Origin: a candidate division Zixibacteria bacterium 4484_93
Lineage (GTDB): Bacteria > UBP14 > UBA6098 > 4484-93
Assembly (NCBI GenBank): GCA_002085385.1
Contig: NATO01000016.1
Coordinates: 1 to 12,751, forward strand
Direction of reading: 5' to 3'
Length of the DNA stretch: 12,751 nucleotides
The notes beneath the pieces are model-generated. The model was given only the letters and a program-made list of their open reading frames with translations. It searched no databases and had not been told where the DNA came from. Below, in pieces: positions 1 to 7,278 of this stretch (positions are counted from its first letter, which is position 1; each line of letters begins with the position of its first letter). Made by a program: the position numbers and the translations under genes.

Positions 1-1156
1 TGTGAGTGTCCAGGATGCTGTTTCCGAGGTCAACACGGGGGATATCCTCATACTCGATGGCAAGCATGGTATGGTTTATGTGAACCCGCCTGACGAGGTA
101 ATAGAGCGGTTCCGTAAAATCCAGCAGGAGACCGAGCTTCACGAGGAGATACTGCTATCATATATCCCACTCCCTGCTCAAATGAAGGATGGTCAGCAGA
201 TAACCGCCTCCGCCAACATCGAGATACCGGAGGAAATCGACTTAGTCAAGAAGTTTAACGCCGAGGGGGTCGGGCTTTTCCGCACAGAGGTACTGTATAT
301 CAGCCGCAGTTCGCTACCGACAGAGGAGGAGCAGAGGGAGATTTACTCATTTGTTGCAAGGGAAGTATACCCTAACTCTGTCATCATAAGGAGTTTCGAT
401 TTTGGTGGTGATAAGGTTGTCCCTGGAATAAGCTTCCCGCTCGAGGCGAACCCGTTTCTGGGCTGGCGAGCGATAAGAATAGGGCTCGATGTCCCGACGC
501 TTTTCTTGACCCAGATGAGGGCGATACTTGCCGCATCGCATTCTACTAGGAACATCAAGGTGATGGTTCCTATGATATCCGATATCGATGAACTCAAGAG
601 GGCAAAGGAGCTTTTTGAGGAGGCAAAGCAGGAGCTTACCGATGAGGGTGTCCCGTATGATGAGGGTATCCAGTTCGGGATAATGGTCGAGGTTCCCTCT
701 GTTGCGATAAGGGCGAGGGATTTTGCAGAGGAGGTCGATTTCTTCAGTATCGGGACAAATGACCTTACCCAGTATACGCTCGCTGTCGATAGGGGTAACG
801 GGAAGGTGTCGAGGCTTTATCAGCCGTTTCATCCTGCTGTCTTGAGACTCATTCAGGAAACTGTTTCAGGCGCCCACAGGAACAAGATATGGGTCGGTGT
901 CTGCGGAGAAACGGCAGGTGACCCCTGGGCAACACCACTGCTTCTGGGGCTCGGTGTCGACGAACTTTCTATGCCGCCGAGGAAGCTGCCGCTTATTAAG
1001 GCGGTTATGCGCTCACTCTCGTTTCGGGACTGCTCGATAATAGCCGAGCAAGCGGTCGGGTTAAAGACAGCGGCGGAGGTAATGACCCACCTCAGAGAAT
1101 TCCTGCAGAAACATCTCCCACGGGAGATATTCTCTCTTATTGTGAACAACGGATGA
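1..1156 (+). CDS. ptsI: Phosphoenolpyruvate-protein phosphotransferase (PTS enzyme I), C-terminal part, 5' end outside window
   Basis: Enzyme I takes phosphate from PEP and passes it to HPr, starting the PTS sugar-uptake and signalling chain in the cytoplasm. The frame is open from the window edge (first full codon at base 2) and gives 384 residues. The GTG at base 2 is internal, not a start. Recognisable blocks in the PEP-binding TIM barrel are GVGLFRTE (about residue 90), IRSFDFGGDK, NPFLGWRAIRI, the PEP-utiliser signature FFSIGTNDLTQYTLAVDRGN (about 249-268), and GVCGETAGD with the active-site Cys at about residue 301. By comparison with E. coli enzyme I (about 575 aa), roughly the first 200 residues are missing, including the HPr-binding domain and the phosphohistidine. 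The downstream half looks intact with all key motifs. It converges on ssb with only two bases between the stops. PpsA/PpdK-type enzymes share the barrel, but the block order and the tail fit enzyme I best. Confidence 0.95.
   Translation, partial: VSVQDAVSEVNTGDILILDGKHGMVYVNPPDEVIERFRKIQQETELHEEILLSYIPLPAQMKDGQQITASANIEIPEEIDLVKKFNAEGVGLFRTEVLYISRSSLPTEEEQREIYSFVAREVYPNSVIIRSFDFGGDKVVPGISFPLEANPFLGWRAIRIGLDVPTLFLTQMRAILAASHSTRNIKVMVPMISDIDELKRAKELFEEAKQELTDEGVPYDEGIQFGIMVEVPSVAIRARDFAEEVDFFSIGTNDLTQYTLAVDRGNGKVSRLYQPFHPAVLRLIQETVSGAHRNKIWVGVCGETAGDPWATPLLLGLGVDELSMPPRKLPLIKAVMRSLSFRDCSIIAEQAVGLKTAAEVMTHLREFLQKHLPREIFSLIVNNG
1113..1128 (-). terminator. Possible weak terminator hairpin after ssb
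   Basis: A perfect 7-base inverted repeat (ATCTCCC and GGGAGAT around two central bases, so effectively a 6-pair stem with a 4-base loop) begins about 30 bases past the ssb stop, inside the end of ptsI. On the minus strand only GTTTC follows, so the U-tract is poor. On the plus strand a pyrimidine-rich run follows, but termination there would cut the ptsI message. This is the only terminator-like structure seen between the convergent genes. Confidence 0.25.
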
Positions 1157-1158
1157 GC

Positions 1159-1563
1159 TTAGAAGGGGATGTCGTCCTCTGTTGAGCCGGAGGGAGGAGT
1201 TTCCTCTGAGCTTTCCTGAGGTTCCACTGTAGGTTTCTTGTCCAGCATTTTCAGACCGTAGGGAAAACCAACTATCTCCGTCCGGTAGTGCCGCACACCG
1301 TTTGAATCCTCCCAGGTGTTTGTCCTGATTCTCCCCTCCACGAGAACGAGGCTTCCCTTGTGCAGGTAGTCCTTTGCCACCTCAGCCTGCCTCCCGATGA
1401 ATACGATGTTATGCCAGTCTGTCTCCTGAATGCTGTTGCCCTCTTTGTCCCGGCGGACATAGTTGGTGGCGAGGCTGAATGTGGTGATGGGAAGACCCGA
1501 CGGTGTAAAGCGCTGCTCCGGGTCCTTGCCGAGCCTGCCAATCAAGATTGCCTTATTGAACAT
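1159..1563 (-). CDS. ssb: Single-stranded DNA-binding protein
   Basis: SSB binds and protects single-stranded DNA in replication, repair and recombination and recruits partner proteins through its acidic C-terminal tip. The 134-residue product has the N-terminal OB fold (about 1-108) with family blocks NKAILIGRLGKDPE, TDWHNIVFIGRQAE and GSLVLVEGRIRTNTWED. A short Pro/Glu/Ser linker follows, and the chain ends in DDIPF, the canonical protein-interaction tip. The ATG at 1563 is chosen because MFNKAILIGRLG is the usual N-terminus and AAGGAGGAG lies just upstream; an in-frame start 27 bases earlier would add a non-homologous extension. The start overlaps the end of ddl by 11 bases, so ssb is probably translated by coupling as the last gene of the yceD-to-ssb run. 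Finding ssb behind ddl, rather than beside rpsF/rpsR or uvrA, is unusual. Confidence 0.96.
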   Translation of the reverse strand: MFNKAILIGRLGKDPEQRFTPSGLPITTFSLATNYVRRDKEGNSIQETDWHNIVFIGRQAEVAKDYLHKGSLVLVEGRIRTNTWEDSNGVRHYRTEIVGFPYGLKMLDKKPTVEPQESSEETPPSGSTEDDIPF

Positions 1564-2491
1564 ATCTCCTCCTTGGATTGATTGCCTCATCTATAATCTT
1601 TTCTGCAATGTTATCGAAACCCATTCCGATAGCAGCGGCAGCCTTCGGCACGAGAGAATGGGATGTCATCCCCGGGAGGTTGTTTATCTCGAGGAAATAG
1701 TATCTCTTTCCATCGTATCTTATGTCTGCTCTGGCGTATCCGCTGCAGCCGATTGCTGTGAAGGCTCGCCAGCTGTCTCTCTTAAGCGAGGCTGCTACCA
1801 ATTCCGGGATGTTCGCCGGGACGATATATTCTGTCAAGCCGTCCTGGTATTTATGCTTGTAGTCGTATAATCCTCCTTTTGGAACAATCTCCAGCGGTGG
1901 CAGGACAGTTTCCCCAACGATGCCAACAGCCAGCTCCCTGCCGGATATGTATTCCTCGACGATAGCCTTTCTGCTATACTGGAAGGCAAGATGGAGTGCG
2001 TCCAGAAGGGAAGAACTGTTCTCGACGAAGCTCCCTCCGATGGTGGAACCCTGAGAGTTTGGCTTGACGAAGAGTGGATAGTGAAGATGTGATATTTTCT
2101 CGCCTATCACCGTTCTGTTATCGTTTATCCCGATTATAGACCAGGGAGGTGTTGGTATGCCGATGTCCTCGAGTATCCGCTTGGTTAGCTCCTTGTTCAT
2201 ACAGATGCTGCTTGCCATCATCCCTGAGCCTGTGAACGGGATGCCAACTGTCTCGAGATAAGCCTGAATGTGTCCGTCTTCGCCGAGCGTTCCGTGGTAT
2301 CCGACAACAACGAGGTCGAACCTTTCGAGCATATCGGGAGTTTTCATAAACTCTATCTCCGGTATGTCCAGGAGTGTGGCATTATGTCCGAGCCTTTTGC
2401 AGGAGTCGAAGAGAGCCTTGCCTGTCTGTCGGGAGACATCCGCCTCTGGACTCGTCCCGCCGCAGATAACTAGGATATTTAGCCTTTTCAT
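1553..2491 (-). CDS. ddl: D-alanine--D-alanine ligase
   Basis: Ddl joins two D-alanines with ATP, making the dipeptide that MurF adds to the peptidoglycan precursor. The 312-residue ATP-grasp protein shows the N-terminal substrate loop GGTSPEADVS (residues 11-20, Glu16), HGTLGEDGHIQ (66-76), IPFTGSG, the ATP-binding segments FVKPNSQGSTIG (141-152) and VEEYISGRELAVG (178-190), the lid region YDYKHKY (209-215) and the C-terminal EINNLPGMTSHSL (268-280), which binds metal and D-Ala. Length is typical for the family. Two GTG codons lie in frame just upstream, but ATG 2491 is preferred: its A is the last base of the fabH stop (TGATG) and GAGG lies 5 bases upstream. The 3' end overlaps ssb by 11 bases. 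The YDYKHKY lid and overall pattern fit a D-Ala-D-Ala rather than D-Ala-D-Lac enzyme, though specificity is inferred. Confidence 0.95.
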   Translation of the reverse strand: MKRLNILVICGGTSPEADVSRQTGKALFDSCKRLGHNATLLDIPEIEFMKTPDMLERFDLVVVGYHGTLGEDGHIQAYLETVGIPFTGSGMMASSICMNKELTKRILEDIGIPTPPWSIIGINDNRTVIGEKISHLHYPLFVKPNSQGSTIGGSFVENSSSLLDALHLAFQYSRKAIVEEYISGRELAVGIVGETVLPPLEIVPKGGLYDYKHKYQDGLTEYIVPANIPELVAASLKRDSWRAFTAIGCSGYARADIRYDGKRYYFLEINNLPGMTSHSLVPKAAAAIGMGFDNIAEKIIDEAINPRRRYVQ

Positions 2492-3468
2492 CACCACCTC
2501 AGAAGGACGGAGCCCCAGGTGAAGCCCGAGCCGAAGGCGACAAGAAGAATATAGTCCCCCTGTGAGAATCTATCCCTTGCATCGTACATAGCCATCGGGA
2601 TGGAGGCTGCCGAGGTGTTGCCGTATTTGTCTATCGTGATTACCACTCTCTCTTTTGGTATTCCAAGCCGTGATGCAACCGCCTCCATAATGCGGATGTT
2701 CGCCTGATGAGGAACAAGCCATGCGACCTCCTGTGGAGAGACCCCCGACCTTTCAAGCACAGTCTTCCCTGCGTCGGTCATCAATCTGATGGCCAGCTTG
2801 AACACCTCATTCCCCTTCATAAATACTGTGTGCAGGTTCTCCCTGACCGTTTTTTTGCTTGCAGGGAGCATAGAACCACCTGCTGGCATACGGATGAAAT
2901 CGCCGTAGAAACCGTTGGCGGAAAGCGTCCAGTCTAAAATCCCCTTTTTGCTATCATCGGTTGGGGAGACGATGGCAGCCCCTGCGCCATCACCGAAAAG
3001 GACACAGGTTCCACGGTCGTTCCAGTTCATCAGCTTGCTCAGCTCCTCGACACCGATGACGAGGATATTTTTGTAGAAGCCCGATTTGATGAACGAGTCG
3101 GCGATTGCGAGCCCGTAGATAAAACCTGTGCAGCCTGCGGAGAAATCGAAAGCGGGGATACCGTCTGTCCCCAGTTTATGAGCCACCAGGCAAGCAGTGG
3201 AAGGGAAAAGCATATCGGGGCAGACTGTTCCGAGCAGAACGAGGTCGAGCTCGGATGCTTCCATACCCGCATTATCGAGGGCAATCTTTGCTGCCTCTGT
3301 AGCAAGCTCGGATGATGGTGTGTTTTCATCCGATATGTGCCGTGTCTTAATCCCCGAGCGAGTAGTTATCCACTTATCGGAGGTCTCGACAATCTTCTCG
3401 AGGTCGGCATTGCTCAAGACCCCATCGGGGACATAGGCACCGAGCCCTTTTATGTATGAATGTGCCAT
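2491..3468 (-). CDS. fabH: Beta-ketoacyl-[acyl-carrier-protein] synthase III
   Basis: FabH starts type II fatty-acid synthesis by condensing acetyl-CoA (or another short acyl-CoA) with malonyl-ACP. The 325-residue thiolase-fold protein has the full catalytic triad: Cys113 in FDFSAGCTGFIYGL, His254 in VPHQANIRIMEA and Asn284 in KYGNTSAAS. The N-terminal block WITTRSGIKTRHI and the C-terminal AFGSGFTWGSVLLRW are also typical. The ATG at 3468 has AGGTG upstream (TAGGTGAAATCAG). The gene begins 19 bases inside the end of plsX and its stop shares a base with the ddl start, so it sits in the middle of a coupled operon. Acyl-CoA preference cannot be told from the sequence alone. Confidence 0.97.
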   Translation of the reverse strand: MAHSYIKGLGAYVPDGVLSNADLEKIVETSDKWITTRSGIKTRHISDENTPSSELATEAAKIALDNAGMEASELDLVLLGTVCPDMLFPSTACLVAHKLGTDGIPAFDFSAGCTGFIYGLAIADSFIKSGFYKNILVIGVEELSKLMNWNDRGTCVLFGDGAGAAIVSPTDDSKKGILDWTLSANGFYGDFIRMPAGGSMLPASKKTVRENLHTVFMKGNEVFKLAIRLMTDAGKTVLERSGVSPQEVAWLVPHQANIRIMEAVASRLGIPKERVVITIDKYGNTSAASIPMAMYDARDRFSQGDYILLVAFGSGFTWGSVLLRW

Positions 3469-4427
3469 CTGATTTCACCTATCCTTCTGATTATCCTGTG
3501 CCTTACCATCTTGAGTGTCAGGAGCACAGCGTTCTTCACCGCCTTTGCATCCGAGCGTCCGTGCCCGACAACAACGACACCATCGACACCGAGAAGTGGT
3601 GCTCCGCCCCGCTCGGAGTAGTCAAAGCGGTTTTTTATCCTCTCGAGATTGTTCATATTGTCACCCTCCCTCTTATAGAGGGACTTGATAACCTCGAAGA
3701 TGCTCTCTGTGAACTTTAGAAGAATGTTCCCAACAAACCCATCACAGACGATAACATCAGCTCCCCCAGTGAGAATGTGGTTTCCCTCTATGTTCCCGAT
3801 AAAATTTATCTCCGGAATCCTGCTTATAATCTGGTGTGCAGCCTTTGTGGCGGTATTTCCTTTTGTCTTCTCCTCACCGATAGACAGGAGGGCAACCCTT
3901 GGATTTTTTATGTTTAGTATCTCTTCAGCATAACCGGAGCCTATAAGGGCAAACTGTGCCAGAGCCTCTGGCCGGGCATCCACCGTTGCGCCGGCATCGA
4001 GGAAGATGACATCTCCTTCCTTGCTCGGTAGATGCGTCAGAAGAGCGGGCCTTACCACACCAGGTAGTCTTCCCAGAGTTGTTACGGCGCCAGAGACGAC
4101 TGCGGCAGTATTTCCCATAGAGCAGAAGCCGTCGGCGTGGCCCTCCTTCAGAGCCTTGAGCCCACGCCCGATGGAGGAGTAAAGTAGCTTCTTAATGTTC
4201 GTTGTCTTCTCTGCCATAGGGAAGACAGCGTCGGCAGGAAGGATACTTACCCTCTCTTTTGGATGCTCCAGCATAGAAAGGGCATCTTCTATTCTGTTCT
4301 TGTTCCCTGTGAAGAGGATATCGACACCTTCTACACTATGTAGAGCATCGATTGAGCCTCTTATCACCACATCACAGGGGAAATCTCCACCAGATGTATC
4401 CACTATAATGCGAATGTTCTCGTCCAT
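3450..4427 (-). CDS. plsX: Phosphate acyltransferase PlsX
   Basis: PlsX converts acyl-ACP and phosphate to acyl-phosphate, the acyl donor for PlsY in phospholipid synthesis, at the inner face of the membrane. The 325-residue product shows family blocks SMGNTAAVVSGAVTTLGRLP followed by GVVRPAL, FLDAGATVDARPE, VALLSIGEEKTKGN, the glycine-rich GNIEGNHILTGGADVIVCDGF and, near the end, ERGGAPLLGVDGVVVVGHGRS. The usual N-terminal DAMGGD motif reads DTSGGD, a notable substitution. ATG 4427 shares its A with the rpmF stop (TAATG), which fixes the start by coupling. The 3' end overlaps fabH by 19 bases. The rpmF-plsX-fabH order is widely conserved in bacteria. Confidence 0.96.
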   Translation of the reverse strand: MDENIRIIVDTSGGDFPCDVVIRGSIDALHSVEGVDILFTGNKNRIEDALSMLEHPKERVSILPADAVFPMAEKTTNIKKLLYSSIGRGLKALKEGHADGFCSMGNTAAVVSGAVTTLGRLPGVVRPALLTHLPSKEGDVIFLDAGATVDARPEALAQFALIGSGYAEEILNIKNPRVALLSIGEEKTKGNTATKAAHQIISRIPEINFIGNIEGNHILTGGADVIVCDGFVGNILLKFTESIFEVIKSLYKREGDNMNNLERIKNRFDYSERGGAPLLGVDGVVVVGHGRSDAKAVKNAVLLTLKMVRHRIIRRIGEIRWHIHT

Positions 4428-4612
4428 TACTCAGCTTCTTTAACGCTTACCACCTGTCTACCGTTGTAGTATCCGCAGTTGGGGCAAATACGATGAGCAA
4501 GCTTCAGCTGATGACAATGAGGGCACTCCTGAACTGTTGGAACGGTTATCTTCCAGTGGGTTCTTCTTTTTCTCCCCCTCGATTTTGAATGTCTTCTCTT
4601 CGGAAGAGCCAT
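4427..4612 (-). CDS. rpmF: 50S ribosomal protein L32
   Basis: L32 is a small zinc-binding protein of the large ribosomal subunit. The 61-residue product starts MALPKRRHSKSRGRKRRTHW, the typical basic N-terminus, and carries the four-cysteine zinc ribbon CPHC (30-33) and CPNC (43-46). A longer frame exists upstream, but ATG 4612 is preferred because it gives the conserved MA-PKRR start and has AAGGAGATAACA directly before it. Only two bases separate it from the yceD stop, and it shares a base with the plsX start. The retained CxxC pairs make this the zinc-dependent (C+) form. Confidence 0.96.
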   Translation of the reverse strand: MALPKRRHSKSRGRKRRTHWKITVPTVQECPHCHQLKLAHRICPNCGYYNGRQVVSVKEAE

Positions 4613-4614
4613 TG

Positions 4615-5067
4615 TTATCTCCTTTCGTCCGTATGTATTTCCCACTTTCCGGGAGCTGTTCCCCGACAATCCTTGCTGCATACAGGCATCATTGGAATAG
4701 AGAGTATGACGAGGTCGCGTAGCTCGTTTTTTATCTCCACAACGGCACCGTAGGATGACACCTGCACAATATCTTCATCCCCCAGACGCACCGCAGACGG
4801 GGCGGTGCTGGCAAGCTCGATTACAAAAGAGAAACTTTCATCTATCCGATACTCGAACGGTTTCAGACACCGGGAGCAGATAAGGATTACTTTCCCTGAT
4901 AGCCTGCCCCGTGCAACTATCTCCCTGTCCAGGCGGGAGAAGTGAACAGAAGCAGCGAGCGGCTCGGGTATCCTCACATCCTCTCTATCGAGCTCCAGTT
5001 CCTCCGGGGTGACCTCAAAGACCGAATCGCTCTCACCACGCGGTATCTTACTCGTCTCTATTCTCAT
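4615..5067 (-). CDS. yceD: YceD family protein (DUF177), 23S rRNA accumulation factor
   Basis: YceD-family proteins sit upstream of rpmF in most bacteria and have been linked to 23S rRNA accumulation; biochemistry is poorly known. The 150-residue product shows the family core: CSRCLKPFEYRIDESFSF (Cys64 and Cys67), the acidic stretch LGDEDIVQVSSYG, and NELRDLVILSIPMMPVCSKDC (Cys130 and Cys134). Many homologues continue with a second Cys pair (GLCPxCG); here the tail reads GTAPGKWEIHTDERR, so that motif is absent. The ATG at 5067 has no evident Shine-Dalgarno sequence, and the predicted promoter places the transcript start only about 10 bases upstream, so initiation may be nearly leaderless. 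It is the first gene of the minus-strand run reaching ssb. The assignment rests on the motif pair and the rpmF neighbour. Confidence 0.88.
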   Translation of the reverse strand: MRIETSKIPRGESDSVFEVTPEELELDREDVRIPEPLAASVHFSRLDREIVARGRLSGKVILICSRCLKPFEYRIDESFSFVIELASTAPSAVRLGDEDIVQVSSYGAVVEIKNELRDLVILSIPMMPVCSKDCRGTAPGKWEIHTDERR

Positions 5068-5083
5068 CGGTTATTGAGCTTTT

Positions 5084-5111
5084 AATTTATCAAAAAGAAA
5101 GAATAAGTCAA
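5084..5111 (-). promoter_or_regulatory. Predicted sigma70-type promoter of the yceD-rpmF-plsX-fabH-ddl-ssb run
   Basis: Read on the minus strand, TTGACT (5111-5106) is followed after 16 bases by TAAATT (5089-5084), with TG one base before the -10 (extended -10). The expected transcript start is about 5077, leaving roughly 10 bases before the yceD ATG. This is a prediction from motif and position only. Confidence 0.55.
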
Positions 5112-5121
5112 GATTTTTGCC

Positions 5122-5149
5122 TTGACAAACCCCGTTTTCGTGATAAAAT
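5122..5149 (+). promoter_or_regulatory. Predicted sigma70-type promoter of the EF-G-like gene
   Basis: A perfect TTGACA (5122-5127) is followed after 16 bases by TAAAAT (5144-5149), preceded by TG one base upstream (extended -10). A transcript start near 5156 would give a leader of about 40 bases that includes the strong ribosome-binding site. Its -35 box lies only 10 bases from the -35 of the opposing yceD promoter. Confidence 0.65.
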
Positions 5150-5184
5150 GAAACCTTGTTCCTGATATTAGAGATTATGATTAA

Positions 5185-5195
5185 AAGGGGGTGAT
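5185..5195 (+). promoter_or_regulatory. Shine-Dalgarno site that decides the EF-G-like start
   Basis: AAGGGGGTGAT matches the anti-Shine-Dalgarno complement (AAGGAGGTGAT) in 10 of 11 positions. The GTG at 5191 lies inside this match and the ATG at 5194 overlaps its last two bases. The TTG at 5197 sits 5 bases past the GGGGG core, at normal spacing, and yields the family N-terminus MKEY. Confidence 0.7.
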
Positions 5196-5196
5196 G

Positions 5197-7278
5197 TTGA
5201 AAGAGTATGCCACGGAGGATATTCGGAATGTTATGCTTGCTTCCCATAGTGGAACGGGTAAGACGACTCTTGTTGAGGCGATGCTCAACGCATCTGGGGT
5301 CATCTCCCGTATCGGCTCGGTTGAGCAGGGAAACACCGTATCCGATTATCACCCGAATGAAATCGAACGGGGGAACTCAATCTATCTTTCCTTTATGCAT
5401 ATCGACTGGAACGGTAAGAAGATAAACATCGTCGACGCGCCGGGCTTTACCGATTTTGTAGGTGAGGTTATCGCAGGATTCAGGGCTGTCGACCTGGTGC
5501 TATTACCTGTTTCTGCTCAGGCAGGTGTTGAGGTCGGGACGGAGATTATCTGGGAGTATCTTACCCAGAGGTGCGTTCCTGCCTTCTTTTTCGTCAATAA
5601 GTGTGATAAAGAGCACTCGGATTTTGCATCCGCCCTGAAGTCGATACAGGACTCCTCTGGTGATAAGGCAGTTGCCTTTTCTGTGCCGATAAACGAGGGG
5701 GAGGGGCTATCGGGCGTTGTCGATATCCTGAGAAAAAAGGCTTACAGCTTCGATGAGCAGGGTAAGAGGACGGAGATTGAGATACCCGATTCTGTCGATG
5801 TTGAGTCGCTTCACGAGACGATAGTGGAGCGGATTGCCGAAAGCGACGATCTCCTGCTGGAGAAGTATCTCGAGACGATGGAACTCTCTGATGAGGAGAT
5901 ACTCTCCGGGTTGAAGAAGGCGATACTGGCCAGGGATATATATCCTGTTTTCGCTGGCTCTGCCGTGAGAAACATCGGGGTAACGCAGATGCTGGAGCTT
6001 ATTTCTGAGGCGGCTCCTGCTCCTTCCGACCTGCCGGCTGTCAGGGGACGCTCATCCTCTGATGTGGAGGAACTGGACACAGAGAGGCATTTTTCTGTGG
6101 ATGAGCCGACATCGCTTTTTGTGTTCAAGACACTCGCCGAGGCTCATGTTGGGGAGATTGCGGTATTCAGGCTTATCTCGGGCAGGCTCACACCGGGAGT
6201 CGACCTCCTTAACCCGGGCAAGAACTTTACCGAGAGGCTCGGACAGCTACTCGTTGCGAACGGCAGGAAAAGAGAGGATGTTTTGTCTCTTTGTGCGGGG
6301 GATATCGGTATGCTTGTTAAGCTGAAGAACACGGTAACAGGTGATACCCTCTGTGATGGGAGGGCTCCGATTGTGTATCCTGCGATTGAGTTTCCACCAC
6401 CGCTTATAACGGAGGCGATTAAGCCGACCAAGAAGGGTGAGGAGGATAAGGTTGCTATGGGTCTCTCCAGGCTGCATGATGAGGACCCTACATTCCTCTT
6501 TCATGTCGACCCTGAGCTCAAGCAGACGATAATCGAGGGACAGGGCGAGATACATCTTGATACTGTCGTGCAGAAGCTTAAGGAACGGTTCGGTGTCGAG
6601 GTGGAGCTGACTCGCCCGAGGATACACTATCGTGAGACAATCAAGAAAAAGGCTGAGGCTCAGGGCAAATATAAGAAGCAGACAGGTGGGCACGGGCAGT
6701 ATGGTGATGTGCATCTGAGGCTTGAGCCACTGCCAAGGGGAGGAGGTTTTGAGTTCCTCGATGAGATAGTTGGCGGTGTTGTTCCATCCAGATTTATCCC
6801 TGCTGTCGAGAAGGGTGTCCGTGAGACGATGGCGGCAGGAGTGCTTGCCGGATACAAGGTCGTCGATGTCAGGGTGGCACTATTCTATGGCTCGTATCAT
6901 CCTGTCGATTCATCTGAGGTGGCGTTCAAGGTCGCGGCATCGATGGGGTTCAAAAAGGCGTTTATGGAGGCGGACCCTGTTATACTTGAACCGATAAACG
7001 ATGTTACGGTTATTGTGCCGGATGAGTTTATGGGGGATGTTATGGGAGACCTCTCCAGCCGCAGGGGAAAGATAGTCGGTATGGAGCCGCACGGAGCTTT
7101 CCAGAGGATAAAGGCTTATGTCCCTGCCGCAGAGATGTATAGATACTCCATCTCGCTTCGGGCTATGACACAGGGAAGGGGAATATTCCAGATGAGGTTC
7201 TCCCACTATGAGGAAGCTCCCCCCGATGTTATGCAGAAGATAATCGCCGAGGCTCAGATAGAGAAAGAGGGAAAGTAG
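5197..7278 (+). CDS. Elongation factor G-like translational GTPase (EF-G-2 type)
   Basis: This is a five-domain translational GTPase of the EF-G-like (EF-G-2) family, a paralogue of FusA whose exact role differs between species. The 693-residue product has a P-loop SHSGTGKT (16-23) instead of the AHIDAGKT of canonical EF-G, ERGNSI (57-62) where EF-G has ERGITI in switch I, G3 DAPGF (80-84) and G4 NKCDK (134-138). Domain II spans about 300-395 and domain III about 400-470, where GQGEIHLD starts near 448. Domain IV follows with TGGHGQYGDV near 497, and domain V with SSRRGKIVGMEPHG near 620. Tetracycline-protection proteins and RF3 are less likely given the full domain IV/V pattern and the MKEY start. 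TTG at 5197 is chosen as start from the ribosome-binding site and the family N-terminus; GTG 5191 and ATG 5194 are alternatives. It is divergent from yceD and converges with the protease gene with no intervening base. Confidence 0.92.
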   Translation: MKEYATEDIRNVMLASHSGTGKTTLVEAMLNASGVISRIGSVEQGNTVSDYHPNEIERGNSIYLSFMHIDWNGKKINIVDAPGFTDFVGEVIAGFRAVDLVLLPVSAQAGVEVGTEIIWEYLTQRCVPAFFFVNKCDKEHSDFASALKSIQDSSGDKAVAFSVPINEGEGLSGVVDILRKKAYSFDEQGKRTEIEIPDSVDVESLHETIVERIAESDDLLLEKYLETMELSDEEILSGLKKAILARDIYPVFAGSAVRNIGVTQMLELISEAAPAPSDLPAVRGRSSSDVEELDTERHFSVDEPTSLFVFKTLAEAHVGEIAVFRLISGRLTPGVDLLNPGKNFTERLGQLLVANGRKREDVLSLCAGDIGMLVKLKNTVTGDTLCDGRAPIVYPAIEFPPPLITEAIKPTKKGEEDKVAMGLSRLHDEDPTFLFHVDPELKQTIIEGQGEIHLDTVVQKLKERFGVEVELTRPRIHYRETIKKKAEAQGKYKKQTGGHGQYGDVHLRLEPLPRGGGFEFLDEIVGGVVPSRFIPAVEKGVRETMAAGVLAGYKVVDVRVALFYGSYHPVDSSEVAFKVAASMGFKKAFMEADPVILEPINDVTVIVPDEFMGDVMGDLSSRRGKIVGMEPHGAFQRIKAYVPAAEMYRYSISLRAMTQGRGIFQMRFSHYEEAPPDVMQKIIAEAQIEKEGK

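Noticed and set aside
347..832. Minus-strand open frame of 161 codons inside ptsI
   Set aside because: The ptsI frame carries strong, ordered family motifs across the whole stretch, so the opposite frame is a by-product of codon bias.
4625..4672. Frameshift in yceD hiding the missing CxxC motif
   Set aside because: Another frame gives a faint L-P-x-S-G-K resemblance but also lacks both cysteines, so a simple indel does not restore the motif.
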